Positions 25,730 through 33,725 of a stretch of DNA of 56,783 nt are shown here, in pieces; the stretch's first letter is position 1, and each line of letters opens with the position of its first letter. Origin of the DNA: Bacteroidota bacterium (GTDB lineage Bacteria; Bacteroidota; Bacteroidia; Flavobacteriales_D; Crocinitomicaceae). A program made the translations under genes and the position numbers. The stretch lies in contig SBGX01000015.1 in assembly GCA_006226425.1 (NCBI GenBank), forward strand, positions 1 to 56,783, in the 5' to 3' direction. The notes below the pieces were generated by a model, which ran no database searches, was not told where the DNA came from, and saw only the letters and a program-made list of their open reading frames with translations.

Positions 25730-26233
25730 TTACAATAGGTATTCGAAATCTTCCTGTTCCAGGTCTTCTCCGTGGAGATATTCATAGATTTCATCCTGTT
25801 CCAGTTTTTCAAACCCTTTTTCCATACTATTGTCTACCTGCAACTCTGATTCCTCTTCTACATTTGTTGTTGTTTCCACAATCAAATCCGGTTCCACTCC
25901 TTTTTCGGCCAGTAATTGAACGATGAATTGTTCTTCCACCTCATCTAACTGCTCATCCACGTAAGATAAAATTTCACTTTCTGAGAGCTCCGAAAAGTCA
26001 TTACTCGCTCCCGGAACCGGTTCATAAAAGAAACGGACCATGAATACCAGCATCACGGAGGCTGCAATGGCAGATAACCAAAACAATGGCCTTACGACCC
26101 TTCCTCCCGTACTTGTTTCATCCGCATCCAAACGCTCCAGCACTTTTTGTTCCAATCCGGCTAAATAATTATCCGGCAACTGTGGCTTTTGCTTTGGTCT
26201 GATCTGGTCGAATATGTTTTGTTCCTGTTTCAT
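25730..26233 (-). CDS. probable anti-sigma factor (single-pass membrane protein)
   Basis: A 167-residue protein with a cytoplasmic N-terminus (about 1-45, MKQEQNIFDQIRPKQKPQLP, LEQKVLERLDADE), one membrane segment (about 49-68) and a highly acidic periplasmic C-terminus packed with Glu and Asp (for example EQLDEVEEQF, DEIYEYLHGEDLEQEDFEYLL). No zinc-binding anti-sigma (ZAS) motif is present. Its place between an ECF sigma gene (27 bp upstream) and a Spy-like gene (26 bp downstream), with this topology, makes a regulator of that sigma factor the best guess. Function is inferred from context only. Confidence 0.68.
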   Translation of the reverse strand: MKQEQNIFDQIRPKQKPQLPDNYLAGLEQKVLERLDADETSTGGRVVRPLFWLSAIAASVMLVFMVRFFYEPVPGASNDFSELSESEILSYVDEQLDEVEEQFIVQLLAEKGVEPDLIVETTTNVEEESELQVDNSMEKGFEKLEQDEIYEYLHGEDLEQEDFEYLL

Positions 26234-26260
26234 GATCTACTATTTGGACAGCGCGAACTA

Positions 26261-26824
26261 TCAATGGTTTAATTTTCCCTTTAAAAAAAGTTCTATTTTT
26301 TGGCGTGCATGATGAAAATTGGCCTTCAAACCTCCTTCACTCATGTTCAATTTTTCAGCTATTTCCTTATAGCTCAAGTCCTCGAAATAACGCAACTGAA
26401 ATACCAACGCCTGTTTTTCCGGAAGTTCCTCAATAGCCTCCAACAGCATGTTGCTAATCGCATCAGCCCCCAGGTTGATCCCAGAGCTCAGGGAAGCATC
26501 TACTTCCAGGATACTTTCATCCAGACTGTTCTTTCGATCGGATTTTTCACGCTTGAGATAATTCAGCGTCTCATTTTTCGCAATGCGGTATGCCCAGGTA
26601 TAAAACGCAGCATCCCCTTGAAAGGACATTCGATTCTTCCAAATTTTAATCCAGGTATTTTGTAGGATATCGTCACTTGCATCGTGACTCCCGGTCATCC
26701 GTCGGATCAACCAATAAAGTGCTTCACTGTGCTCTCTCATGAATTGAGACAGCGCAAACTCCGCATCCCCCCGATTAGAGGACTGCAACTTATTGATCAG
26801 GGTTTTCTCCGGAAATTTGCTCAC
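26261..26824 (-). CDS. ECF-type RNA polymerase sigma factor
   Basis: A 187-residue sigma-70 family protein of the extracytoplasmic-function type. Region 2 is seen in MREHSEALYWLIRRMTG and DASDDILQNTWIKIWKN, and region 4 in LPEKQALVFQLRYFEDLSYK followed by the helix-turn-helix EIAEKLNMSEGGLKANFHHAR. The only in-frame start that keeps region 2 complete is GTG at 26824; there is no upstream ATG before a stop. It heads a three-gene unit with a membrane protein and a Spy-like protein. Its promoter targets cannot be deduced here. Confidence 0.93.
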   Translation of the reverse strand: MSKFPEKTLINKLQSSNRGDAEFALSQFMREHSEALYWLIRRMTGSHDASDDILQNTWIKIWKNRMSFQGDAAFYTWAYRIAKNETLNYLKREKSDRKNSLDESILEVDASLSSGINLGADAISNMLLEAIEELPEKQALVFQLRYFEDLSYKEIAEKLNMSEGGLKANFHHARQKIELFLKGKLNH

Positions 26825-26878
26825 CAGGGGTATTTTCTCGTTTGGACTTCCCCTTCTCCAAAAGGTTTAATCCCGTCG

Positions 26879-27340
26879 CTATTTTTTCTTGATTTGTTCT
26901 TCGTAGCAATCAATCCAGTCCTGAACACTCATCTTTTCCATCAGTTCAGCGATCAATGCGTAGGGAATGTCATCCATTTTTTTAAAGCGGATACAGCTCT
27001 TCCCCATATCCAGTTTGCCTTTACAATGTTTGGGATATGCTTCCTGAAACCACTGAAGTAAGTCCGGTTTTGCATAGATGCCCATGTGGTAAAGTGCCAC
27101 AAAGTTTTTTTGAGAGGCCACACTCGCAAAGGGAAGTGGTAATTTGGGGTCACAGTGATAACCATCTGGATAAATTTCATGTGGAACCACATATCCGATC
27201 ATTCCATACGACATCCCTTCCCGAAAGCCTTCTGGCAAATGCTCCAGAATGGTTTTTCGCATTTTGGCAATTACTTCCTTTCGTTCTTCGGGCAACTCCG
27301 AAAGATAATCTGCTACGTTACTTGCTTTACTTTGCATCAT
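26879..27340 (-). CDS. DUF1801 domain protein
   Basis: A 153-residue cytoplasmic protein of the DUF1801 (YdhG-like) family: VADYLSELPEERKEVIAKMR at the start, then EGMSYGMIGYVVP, FVALYHMGIY and the C-terminal KMDDIPYALIAELMEKM. Members have an alpha/beta fold related to the SRPBCC/YdhG group; their biochemical role is unknown. The ATG is 8 bp after the stop of the AIM24-like gene, so the two are co-transcribed. The sigma factor gene lies 54 bp further on. Confidence 0.87.
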   Translation of the reverse strand: MMQSKASNVADYLSELPEERKEVIAKMRKTILEHLPEGFREGMSYGMIGYVVPHEIYPDGYHCDPKLPLPFASVASQKNFVALYHMGIYAKPDLLQWFQEAYPKHCKGKLDMGKSCIRFKKMDDIPYALIAELMEKMSVQDWIDCYEEQIKKK

Positions 27341-27348
27341 TTTCTTTT

Positions 27349-28134
27349 TTAATCCCCATCCAACAAGTCTCCCAGACCTCCTAAGATACTTCCTTCTTCC
27401 CGGCGATTACCGGTTCCATAAGATACAATTCTGGACGCCAGCCTTGAAATCGGCAGGGTTTGAAGCCAAATAGTTCCAGGTCCTTTCAGAGTCGCAAAGA
27501 ACAAGCCTTCTCCACCGAAGATCGTATTTTTAATTCCCCCAACAAACTGAATGTCATAGTCTATTTCCTTGGTATAGGCTACGATACATCCCGTGTCAAT
27601 CCGGAGTACTTCTCCTGGCTTGAGTTCTCGCTTCATCACATGTCCGCCGGCATGACAAAAAGCCATTCCATCACCTTCCAGTTTTTGCATAATGAAGCCT
27701 TCTCCACCGAACAGACCGGTCCCAAGTTTTCGTTGAAATTCTATTCCGATCGAAACTCCTTTGGCAGCACACAGAAATGAATCTTTCTGACAGATCATTC
27801 TTCCTCCGTAATACTGTAAGTCCATTGGGATAATTTTTCCTGGATATGGTGCGGCAAAAGCAACTCGTGCCTTGCCATTTCCCATGTGGGTAAAGGCGGT
27901 CATAAATAAACTTTCTCCGGTGAGTAAGCGTTTACCCGCTCCCCAGAGTTTACTTAAAAAACCTTCTCCCTGTTTGCTCCCGTCTCCAAAAATGGTTTCC
28001 ATTTCAATGCCTTCGTCCATGTACATGAACGAACCTGCTTCGGCCAAAGCTGTCTCCTTTGGATCCAACTCTATTTCGACCATTTGCATCTCTTCTCCTT
28101 TGATGAAATAGTCTATCTCGTGATTTTCTCGCAT
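27349..28134 (-). CDS. TIGR00266 / AIM24-like protein
   Basis: A 261-residue protein of the TIGR00266 family, homologous to the AIM24 beta-prism fold. Repeats of the family are plain: [57 protein letters not shown] and [20 protein letters not shown]. The C-terminus is Gly-rich. Bacterial members are cytoplasmic and of unknown function; the mitochondrial relative helps organise inner-membrane complexes. It is 79 bp after the riboflavin synthase gene. Confidence 0.9.
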   Translation of the reverse strand: MRENHEIDYFIKGEEMQMVEIELDPKETALAEAGSFMYMDEGIEMETIFGDGSKQGEGFLSKLWGAGKRLLTGESLFMTAFTHMGNGKARVAFAAPYPGKIIPMDLQYYGGRMICQKDSFLCAAKGVSIGIEFQRKLGTGLFGGEGFIMQKLEGDGMAFCHAGGHVMKRELKPGEVLRIDTGCIVAYTKEIDYDIQFVGGIKNTIFGGEGLFFATLKGPGTIWLQTLPISRLASRIVSYGTGNRREEGSILGGLGDLLDGD

Positions 28135-28213
28135 AATTCTCCTATTAAACCGGCCTGTCGGCTCATAGTAAAAATAACTTTTTTTGAATGGAATTTTACT
28201 TTTTTATCCTTTC

Positions 28214-28795
28214 TTAACGATCTCCTAGTAATTTGGCTACGTACTTGCCAATAATATCAAACTCCAGGTTCACCAAATCCCCCACCTGCAATTGGCCTAT
28301 ATTCGTGTGTTCCAGCGTATAAGGAATCAGGCATACCGAAAACTTTCCGGCTTCGGAATCAACCACAGTCAAACTTACCCCATTTACTGTCACGGAGCCC
28401 TTCTCTACCGTCACATCTTCTGAATTGTATTCAAAATAGAACTTCGTACTTCCTTCCTGATCTTCTTTTCCGGTACATCTGGCAGTTGTGTCCACATGTC
28501 CCTGAACAATATGTCCATCCAGACGACCATTCATTTGCATGCATCGCTCCAGATTGACCTTCCCTCCTTCTTTCCAATGCCCCAAACAGGTACGATCCAG
28601 GGTTTCCCGGATGGCCGTGACCGTATACTCATCTCCTTCTATGGAAACAACTGTCAGGCAAACCCCATCATGTGCTACACTCTGATCGATTTTTAGTTCT
28701 GGGGTCATTGCAGCTCGCAATGTGACATGCACGTTTTCCTGTTCGCGCACTATCTCTTGGATTTCTCCCTGCTGTTCTATAATCCCTGTAAACAT
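28214..28795 (-). CDS. ribE: riboflavin synthase, alpha subunit
   Basis: A 193-residue enzyme that converts two molecules of 6,7-dimethyl-8-ribityllumazine to riboflavin and a pyrimidine product, the last step of riboflavin synthesis. It shows the expected internal duplication: MFTGIIEQQGEI with HDGVCLTVVS in the first barrel, and NGRLDGHIVQGHVDTTA with NGVSLTVVD in the second. The C-terminal helix HTNIGQLQVGDLVNLEFDI precedes the trimer-forming end. Length is typical. The ATG is 1 bp after the stop of asd. Confidence 0.96.
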   Translation of the reverse strand: MFTGIIEQQGEIQEIVREQENVHVTLRAAMTPELKIDQSVAHDGVCLTVVSIEGDEYTVTAIRETLDRTCLGHWKEGGKVNLERCMQMNGRLDGHIVQGHVDTTARCTGKEDQEGSTKFYFEYNSEDVTVEKGSVTVNGVSLTVVDSEAGKFSVCLIPYTLEHTNIGQLQVGDLVNLEFDIIGKYVAKLLGDR

Positions 28796-28796
28796 T

Positions 28797-29783
28797 TTAT
28801 ATGAGCTTATTTTTAATCAGGTACTCGGCGATTTGGACCGTATTCGTTGCTGCCCCTTTTCGCAGGTTATCTGCTACAATCCACAAATTCAGGCTTTTTG
28901 GCTGTGATTCATCCCGCCGAATCCGCCCCACAAAGACTTCATTACTCCCTTTACAGTTCAATGGCATTGGGTAATGGTTGTTCGCCGGGTCGTCTAAAAC
29001 CTTCACACCTGCAGTGTTTCCTAGCAATTCCCTGATCTCATGGACATCAAAATCCTTTTCAAATTCAATATTCACCGCCTCGGAATGTCCACCCACAACC
29101 GGAACCCGAACGGCCGTCGCCGTCAAGGCAATTAGTGGATCCAGTATTTTCGCGGTTTCCTTCGTCAATTTCATTTCTTCCTTAGTGTAATCGTTCTCCA
29201 TAAAAACGTCACAATGGGGTAAACAATTCTGGTCGATTGGATAAGGATATGCGGGTTCTGTTTGTTCCCCCTTTCTTTCTGCTTCCATTTGCCGAACCGC
29301 CTTCACTCCGGTCCCCGTAATTGACTGGTAGGTGGATACTACTACCCGTTTGACTCCGTATTTTCGGTGAAGAGGGGCCAGCACCATCACCAACTGGATG
29401 GTACTGCAATTTGGATTGGCGATGATTCGTTCGCTCCCATTCAAAACGGAACCGTTCACTTCCGGAACAATCAGTTTTTTATCCGGATCCATTCGCCAGG
29501 CCGAGCTATTGTCAATCACCACCGTTCCGACTTCTGCAAACCGAGGTGCCCATTCAAGAGAAATTTCACCGCCAGCTGAAAAAAGCGCAAAATCCGGTCT
29601 GGACTCCAATGCCTGCTTCATCCCGATGATCTCCACTGCTTTTCCCTTAAACTCCATCTGCTTTCCGACGGATTTTTCCGAAGCAACCAACATCAATTCT
29701 TTGACTGGAAAATTTAATTCTTCCAGCACTTTTAACATCTCTCTTCCGACCATTCCGCTCGCCCCGATGATTGCTACTTTCAT
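28797..29783 (-). CDS. asd: aspartate-semialdehyde dehydrogenase
   Basis: A 328-residue enzyme that reduces aspartyl phosphate to aspartate semialdehyde with NADPH, the branch point to lysine/diaminopimelate, threonine and methionine. The dinucleotide motif is IIGASGMVGREML (from residue 5). The active-site cysteine is in IIANPNCSTIQL (Cys126), and the catalytic histidine in RVPVVGGHSEAVNIEF. Length and motifs are those of the bacterial family. It heads the run asd-ribE with 1 bp between them. A perfect -7 box lies 33 bp upstream. Confidence 0.96.
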   Translation of the reverse strand: MKVAIIGASGMVGREMLKVLEELNFPVKELMLVASEKSVGKQMEFKGKAVEIIGMKQALESRPDFALFSAGGEISLEWAPRFAEVGTVVIDNSSAWRMDPDKKLIVPEVNGSVLNGSERIIANPNCSTIQLVMVLAPLHRKYGVKRVVVSTYQSITGTGVKAVRQMEAERKGEQTEPAYPYPIDQNCLPHCDVFMENDYTKEEMKLTKETAKILDPLIALTATAVRVPVVGGHSEAVNIEFEKDFDVHEIRELLGNTAGVKVLDDPANNHYPMPLNCKGSNEVFVGRIRRDESQPKSLNLWIVADNLRKGAATNTVQIAEYLIKNKLI

Positions 29784-29816
29784 GCTTCTTTGTTTACGTA
29801 ATTTGGGTACCTACAG

Positions 29817-29824
29817 CAAATTTA
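29817..29824 (-). promoter_or_regulatory. -7 box of asd
   Basis: CAAATTTA on the plus strand (minus: TAAATTTG) is a perfect TAnnTTTG box 33 bp ahead of the asd ATG. It lies inside the divergent spacer shared with the lamin-tail-domain gene. Confidence 0.45.
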
Positions 29825-29851
29825 GTATTTTCAATGCTCAATACACTGACC

Positions 29852-32419
29852 ATGCGAATTATTTGTACGCTTCTTTGTTTCCTCTCAATCGCTTTGATCC
29901 GCGCTCAGGTATCTGAAAATTTTAGCGATGGCGATTTTAGTGCCAACCCGATCTGGACAGGCGACGACTCCCTCTTTGTAGTCGAAAGTGAGGTTCTTCG
30001 CTCACAGGATAATTTTGGTGGAAGAAGCTATTGGATGAGTACTCCTTCTAACACGATCACGGAAGCGCAGTGGGAATGGTTCATGAATTTGAAATTCGCC
30101 ACTTCCGGATCAAATTACGTGGATGTCTTTTTGAGTGCCGATCAGGCTGATTTGTCTCAGGCACAAAATGGCTACTTTGTAAGAATTGGAGACACCCCTG
30201 ACGAAGTTTCGCTCTATGTCCTCGAAAATGGAAGCAGTACGATCCTGGTGGACGGACCCGACAAGCAAGTTGAAAGTTCATCCAATAATCCGCTCCGAAT
30301 TAAAGTGACTCGTGACATCAACGATCTCTGGACTCTTTCCGTGGATGATGGAAATACTGGAAGCTATCAAATCAGCGGTACAGCTACCAATGCAACACAT
30401 AATAGCTCTTCTTTCTTTGGTCTGCTCGTTGTACAATCCACTGCAGCGTCTCCGAAAAGCAATCACTTCTTTGACGATTTTGAAGTCGGTGCAATTGTCG
30501 TTGATACACAAGCTCCAAGTCTGATTAGCGCCACAGTAGTCAGTGATACGCAGGTCGATCTTTTATTCAGTGAAAGCCTGGATCAAACAACGGCAGAAAA
30601 CATTGCAAATTATCAACTGACCCCGGCCAACACTCTTTTGAGCGCTACGCTCGACGGCGGAAATCTGGGCCTGGTGCATTTGGTCTATGGTAGTGCTTTC
30701 GGAGACGGCATTGAACAAAGTATCACGTGCAACAACATTGCTGACCTGTCCGGAAACAGCCTCTCAAATGAAAGCACTACGTTCACTTATTTTGCACCAG
30801 CTGTTCCTCAATTTCAGGACCTGATCATCACGGAGTTTTTGTGTGACCCAAGTCCCAGTCAGGGGCTCCCTGAATTCGATTTTGTAGAAATCTACAATAA
30901 AAGCAATAGTACCCTTAATTTAAAAAACTGGAAAATTGCTGACGGAGTCGGGGCGGGAACAATCTCCGAAGCCTTTATCGCCCCTGGTGAATACAAAGTC
31001 TTGTGTACTGCGGCAGCTGTCGATTCATTTCCGAATGCCGTTGCCGTAAGCAGCTTTCCAAACTTTAACAATACCGGCGATCAGATTATTTTAAAAGATT
31101 CTTTAGGCAATCGCATCGACTCCCTGGAATATGATCAATCCTGGTATCAGGACGATAGTAAATCGGGAGGTGGTTACACCATTGAATTGATCAATCCTTT
31201 TTCAAGCTGTTCGGGTGATGGAAACTGGAAAGCCAGTACGAATCCTCAGGGAGGAACACCAGGAGCTCAAAATGCTGTTTTTAATACCGATCCTGACAGC
31301 GAAAGCCCCGAGATCGTTGGACTGGAAATCCTTCCTCCCAATTTTGTTTCGGTCACTTTTAGTGAAAAGATGGACTCACTTAGTCTGATCAATGCTAGTA
31401 TTTTAGTAACTCCAGGATTAACCGTCAAAAACCGCTTTGTATCGGAAAGCTATCCTGTTTCCGTGTTAATTGAATTCAATGAAACAATCCAGGATGCCGT
31501 CCTCTATACACTAACGCTGGATGGAGTGGCCGATTGTTCCCAAAACAGCACCAAGCTTCAGCGCGAATTTGTCATCGCCCCATCTCCCAAACCAGGAGAT
31601 TTAATCATCAATGAAATTTTATATGATCCGGTTACCGGAGGAGCTGACTACGTGGAACTGAAGAATATCAGCAATTCCATCCTTTCGCTCAAAGACCTCG
31701 CCATCGGGAACTATGATGATGACAGCATCTCTAATTTGAAAAGCATCAACCAGGAATACATCCTCAAAACAGGGGCCCTCATCGTAATTACTCCTGACTC
31801 AGCTTTCCAGCAACAATATTATCCCTATCACGGAACGGGCAACTATATCGAAATGTCACTTCCATCCATGAACAATGATAGTGGTTCCGTTTACCTGATT
31901 TATCAACAACAGGTCATTGACCACGTGAGCTATGACGATGACTGGCAGTTTGCGCTTTTAAGTAGTTCAGATGGAAAATCCCTTGAGCGAATTGATCCCA
32001 ATGGACCTTCGAATCAGTCCGACAACTGGCACACGGCGGCCGAGACAGTCGGTTTCGGAACTCCAGGGCTTCCCAATTCGCAATTGAAGTATGGTGAAAA
32101 TGATGGACAGATAAATCTGGTCAACGACATTTTTTCTCCGGACAATGATGGAATCGACGATGTACTGTTGGCTACGTATAGCATGTTAAAAGCTGGCATG
32201 GTGGCCAATGCGCGAATTTTCGATGATCGGGGAAGGCCTGTAAAGCAACTTTTTCAGGCAGAACTTTTAGCCAGTGAAGGTCAGTTTTCCTGGGATGGGG
32301 TCACTGACCAGGGACAAAAGGCCAGCATTGGAACTTATGTGCTCCTTTTTGAGGCCTTTGATTTAAACGGCAATCAGTTCGCCAAAAAATTGAGCTTTGT
32401 CCTGGCCGGCAAACTTTAG
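29852..32419 (+). CDS. secreted protein with lamin-tail domains
   Basis: An 855-residue exported protein. The chosen ATG at 29852 begins a clean signal peptide (MRIICTLLCFLSIALIRAQ); the longer frame from 29771 runs through the promoter region. After a laminin-G-like N-terminal part (to about 215) come SbsA/Ig-like modules (DTQAPSLISATVVSDTQ and SESPEIVGLEILPP), a first lamin-tail domain (from about 323, LIITEFLCDPSPSQG) and a second (from about 584, LIINEILYDPVTGGADYVEL). The end, from about 755 (DIFSPDNDGIDDVLL, then GTYVLLFEAFDLNG), resembles a FlgD-Ig/CHU_C hybrid. It is a likely T9SS cargo on the cell surface. Confidence 0.87.
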   Translation: MRIICTLLCFLSIALIRAQVSENFSDGDFSANPIWTGDDSLFVVESEVLRSQDNFGGRSYWMSTPSNTITEAQWEWFMNLKFATSGSNYVDVFLSADQADLSQAQNGYFVRIGDTPDEVSLYVLENGSSTILVDGPDKQVESSSNNPLRIKVTRDINDLWTLSVDDGNTGSYQISGTATNATHNSSSFFGLLVVQSTAASPKSNHFFDDFEVGAIVVDTQAPSLISATVVSDTQVDLLFSESLDQTTAENIANYQLTPANTLLSATLDGGNLGLVHLVYGSAFGDGIEQSITCNNIADLSGNSLSNESTTFTYFAPAVPQFQDLIITEFLCDPSPSQGLPEFDFVEIYNKSNSTLNLKNWKIADGVGAGTISEAFIAPGEYKVLCTAAAVDSFPNAVAVSSFPNFNNTGDQIILKDSLGNRIDSLEYDQSWYQDDSKSGGGYTIELINPFSSCSGDGNWKASTNPQGGTPGAQNAVFNTDPDSESPEIVGLEILPPNFVSVTFSEKMDSLSLINASILVTPGLTVKNRFVSESYPVSVLIEFNETIQDAVLYTLTLDGVADCSQNSTKLQREFVIAPSPKPGDLIINEILYDPVTGGADYVELKNISNSILSLKDLAIGNYDDDSISNLKSINQEYILKTGALIVITPDSAFQQQYYPYHGTGNYIEMSLPSMNNDSGSVYLIYQQQVIDHVSYDDDWQFALLSSSDGKSLERIDPNGPSNQSDNWHTAAETVGFGTPGLPNSQLKYGENDGQINLVNDIFSPDNDGIDDVLLATYSMLKAGMVANARIFDDRGRPVKQLFQAELLASEGQFSWDGVTDQGQKASIGTYVLLFEAFDLNGNQFAKKLSFVLAGKL

Positions 32420-32438
32420 AAAGGAAGGCTCTTTCTAA
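32416..32438 (+). terminator. weak hairpin at end of the lamin-tail gene
   Basis: TTAGAAAG (32416-32423) pairs with CTTTCTAA (32431-32438) over a 7-nt loop, overlapping the stop codon. The stem is A/T-rich and no long T-run follows, so termination may be partial. Confidence 0.35.
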
Positions 32439-32484
32439 GCATAAATTTTGTACATTTAGAAACATATCTTTAAACTTCACTTTT

Positions 32485-33117
32485 ATGAAAAAATTTGTAC
32501 TCAAATCGGGATTATTGATCCTCTCCGGCCTATTCTTGTTTTCCTGCTCTACTTCCAATGAAGTTGTTTCGGGAAAAATAATCAGCAAACGTAAGCACAA
32601 TAAGGGCTTCCATATCAATTGGCCTTCCAAAGTGAGATCAGCAGATCAGAATTTGGCCATTGAGAAGACGCTAGACGTCCAGAAAGAAATCAATGAAAAG
32701 GAGAACCTAACTATTCAAGAGCCTGAGTACAGCATTTCAAGTTCGGTGGATCAAGAAAAAACTTCATTCATTCAAGACGAACCAATGGGTGGAGATCGGC
32801 TTGTTGAGCGTTCAGATGTTCGCACGGATGTTCGTAACGAACGTGTGGTAGAAGATTTTCGCAGTGAAGACACCGAAAATCACGTAGTGCAAAATCATGA
32901 AAAGAAAGCCCTCAAACTTTTCAAAAAGAAAAGTGAAAAACAGGGTTCTGCCGTTGAAAAAATTCTGTTAATCATACTTTGCTTCCTGATTCCATTTGTG
33001 GCGGTTGGGATTGTAACTGATTGGTCAGTGGTTCCTGTGGTTATCAATATTTTACTTTGTATCCTTTTCTTTTTGCCAGGGATCATTCATGCCCTTTGGC
33101 ACGTATTGAAAAGCTAA
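32485..33117 (+). CDS. lipoprotein with C-terminal Pmp3/YqaE domain
   Basis: A 210-residue protein. A lipoprotein leader (cleavage before Cys21 in FLFSC) is followed by a long charged linker (about 30-155) with an acidic stretch and several VRNER-type repeats, and then by two adjacent hydrophobic helices: VEKILLIILCFLIPFVAVGI and VVPVVINILLCILFFLPGII, ending HALWHVL. That terminal half is the Pmp3/YqaE membrane family, normally free-standing proteins of about 50-60 residues tied to ion and stress tolerance. The combination of a lipid anchor and an integral hairpin in one polypeptide is odd for topology. Confidence 0.83.
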   Translation: MKKFVLKSGLLILSGLFLFSCSTSNEVVSGKIISKRKHNKGFHINWPSKVRSADQNLAIEKTLDVQKEINEKENLTIQEPEYSISSSVDQEKTSFIQDEPMGGDRLVERSDVRTDVRNERVVEDFRSEDTENHVVQNHEKKALKLFKKKSEKQGSAVEKILLIILCFLIPFVAVGIVTDWSVVPVVINILLCILFFLPGIIHALWHVLKS

Positions 33118-33212
33118 GCTAATTGACATTTCAAGCGAAAAGTAGTTTGATTTTGTAACCTTTTAGAAACAAATGAAGTATATAGCTGTAGTTTATCTAT
33201 TTTATAGTTCGT

Positions 33213-33725
33213 ATGAAAATTAAACTGCTTTTTGCTTTTGTTAGTCTGGTAGCATTTTCCTATGCCCAGCCATACAAACATTCAATCGGTTTGAAATCCG
33301 GATATCCGGGAGTGATTAACCTGAACAATAAGTTGTTCGTCTCGGCGACCATGCCTAGATGGGCCCTTGAAAATAGTGTGGGAGTCAACTTTGACCGGGA
33401 TAACCAGTATATCAATGCGCAAACCATGATTAGCTTTAACCAGCCGCTTGGTGTGTCAACCGGATATTTCCTGTATTTTGGAATTGCTCCAACAGCTCAG
33501 TATTATTTCAAAGGAGCCATTCTTGAAGAAGATGGTTCGGTTGGTTCAGAAAAATTCCTGTTCCGAACAGATGCCCTGCTTGGATTTGAATTCAGTGGAG
33601 TGCAACAAAAGAGAATTCCTTTGACTCTCGCTTTTGACGTTGGTCCGACATACGTGATTATTCCGAAACCAGGCTTCTTTATAGCCTTTAACATCGGATT
33701 GCGCTACATTGTAGCTGGCAGTTAA
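33213..33725 (+). CDS. small outer-membrane beta-barrel protein
   Basis: A 170-residue protein with a signal peptide (cleavage near FSYAQ, residue 19) and amphipathic strands such as HSIGLKSGYPGVINLNN, YFLYFGIAPTAQYYF and IPLTLAFDVGPTYVI, ending FFIAFNIGLRYIVAGS. It looks like a small 8-stranded barrel. Its stop codon overlaps that of the convergent pyruvate kinase gene by 3 bp. Function unknown. Confidence 0.75.
   Translation: MKIKLLFAFVSLVAFSYAQPYKHSIGLKSGYPGVINLNNKLFVSATMPRWALENSVGVNFDRDNQYINAQTMISFNQPLGVSTGYFLYFGIAPTAQYYFKGAILEEDGSVGSEKFLFRTDALLGFEFSGVQQKRIPLTLAFDVGPTYVIIPKPGFFIAFNIGLRYIVAGS

Noticed and set aside
29771-29851. N-terminal extension of the lamin-tail gene
   Set aside because: It overlaps asd and its promoter; the ATG at 29852 starts a clean signal peptide.
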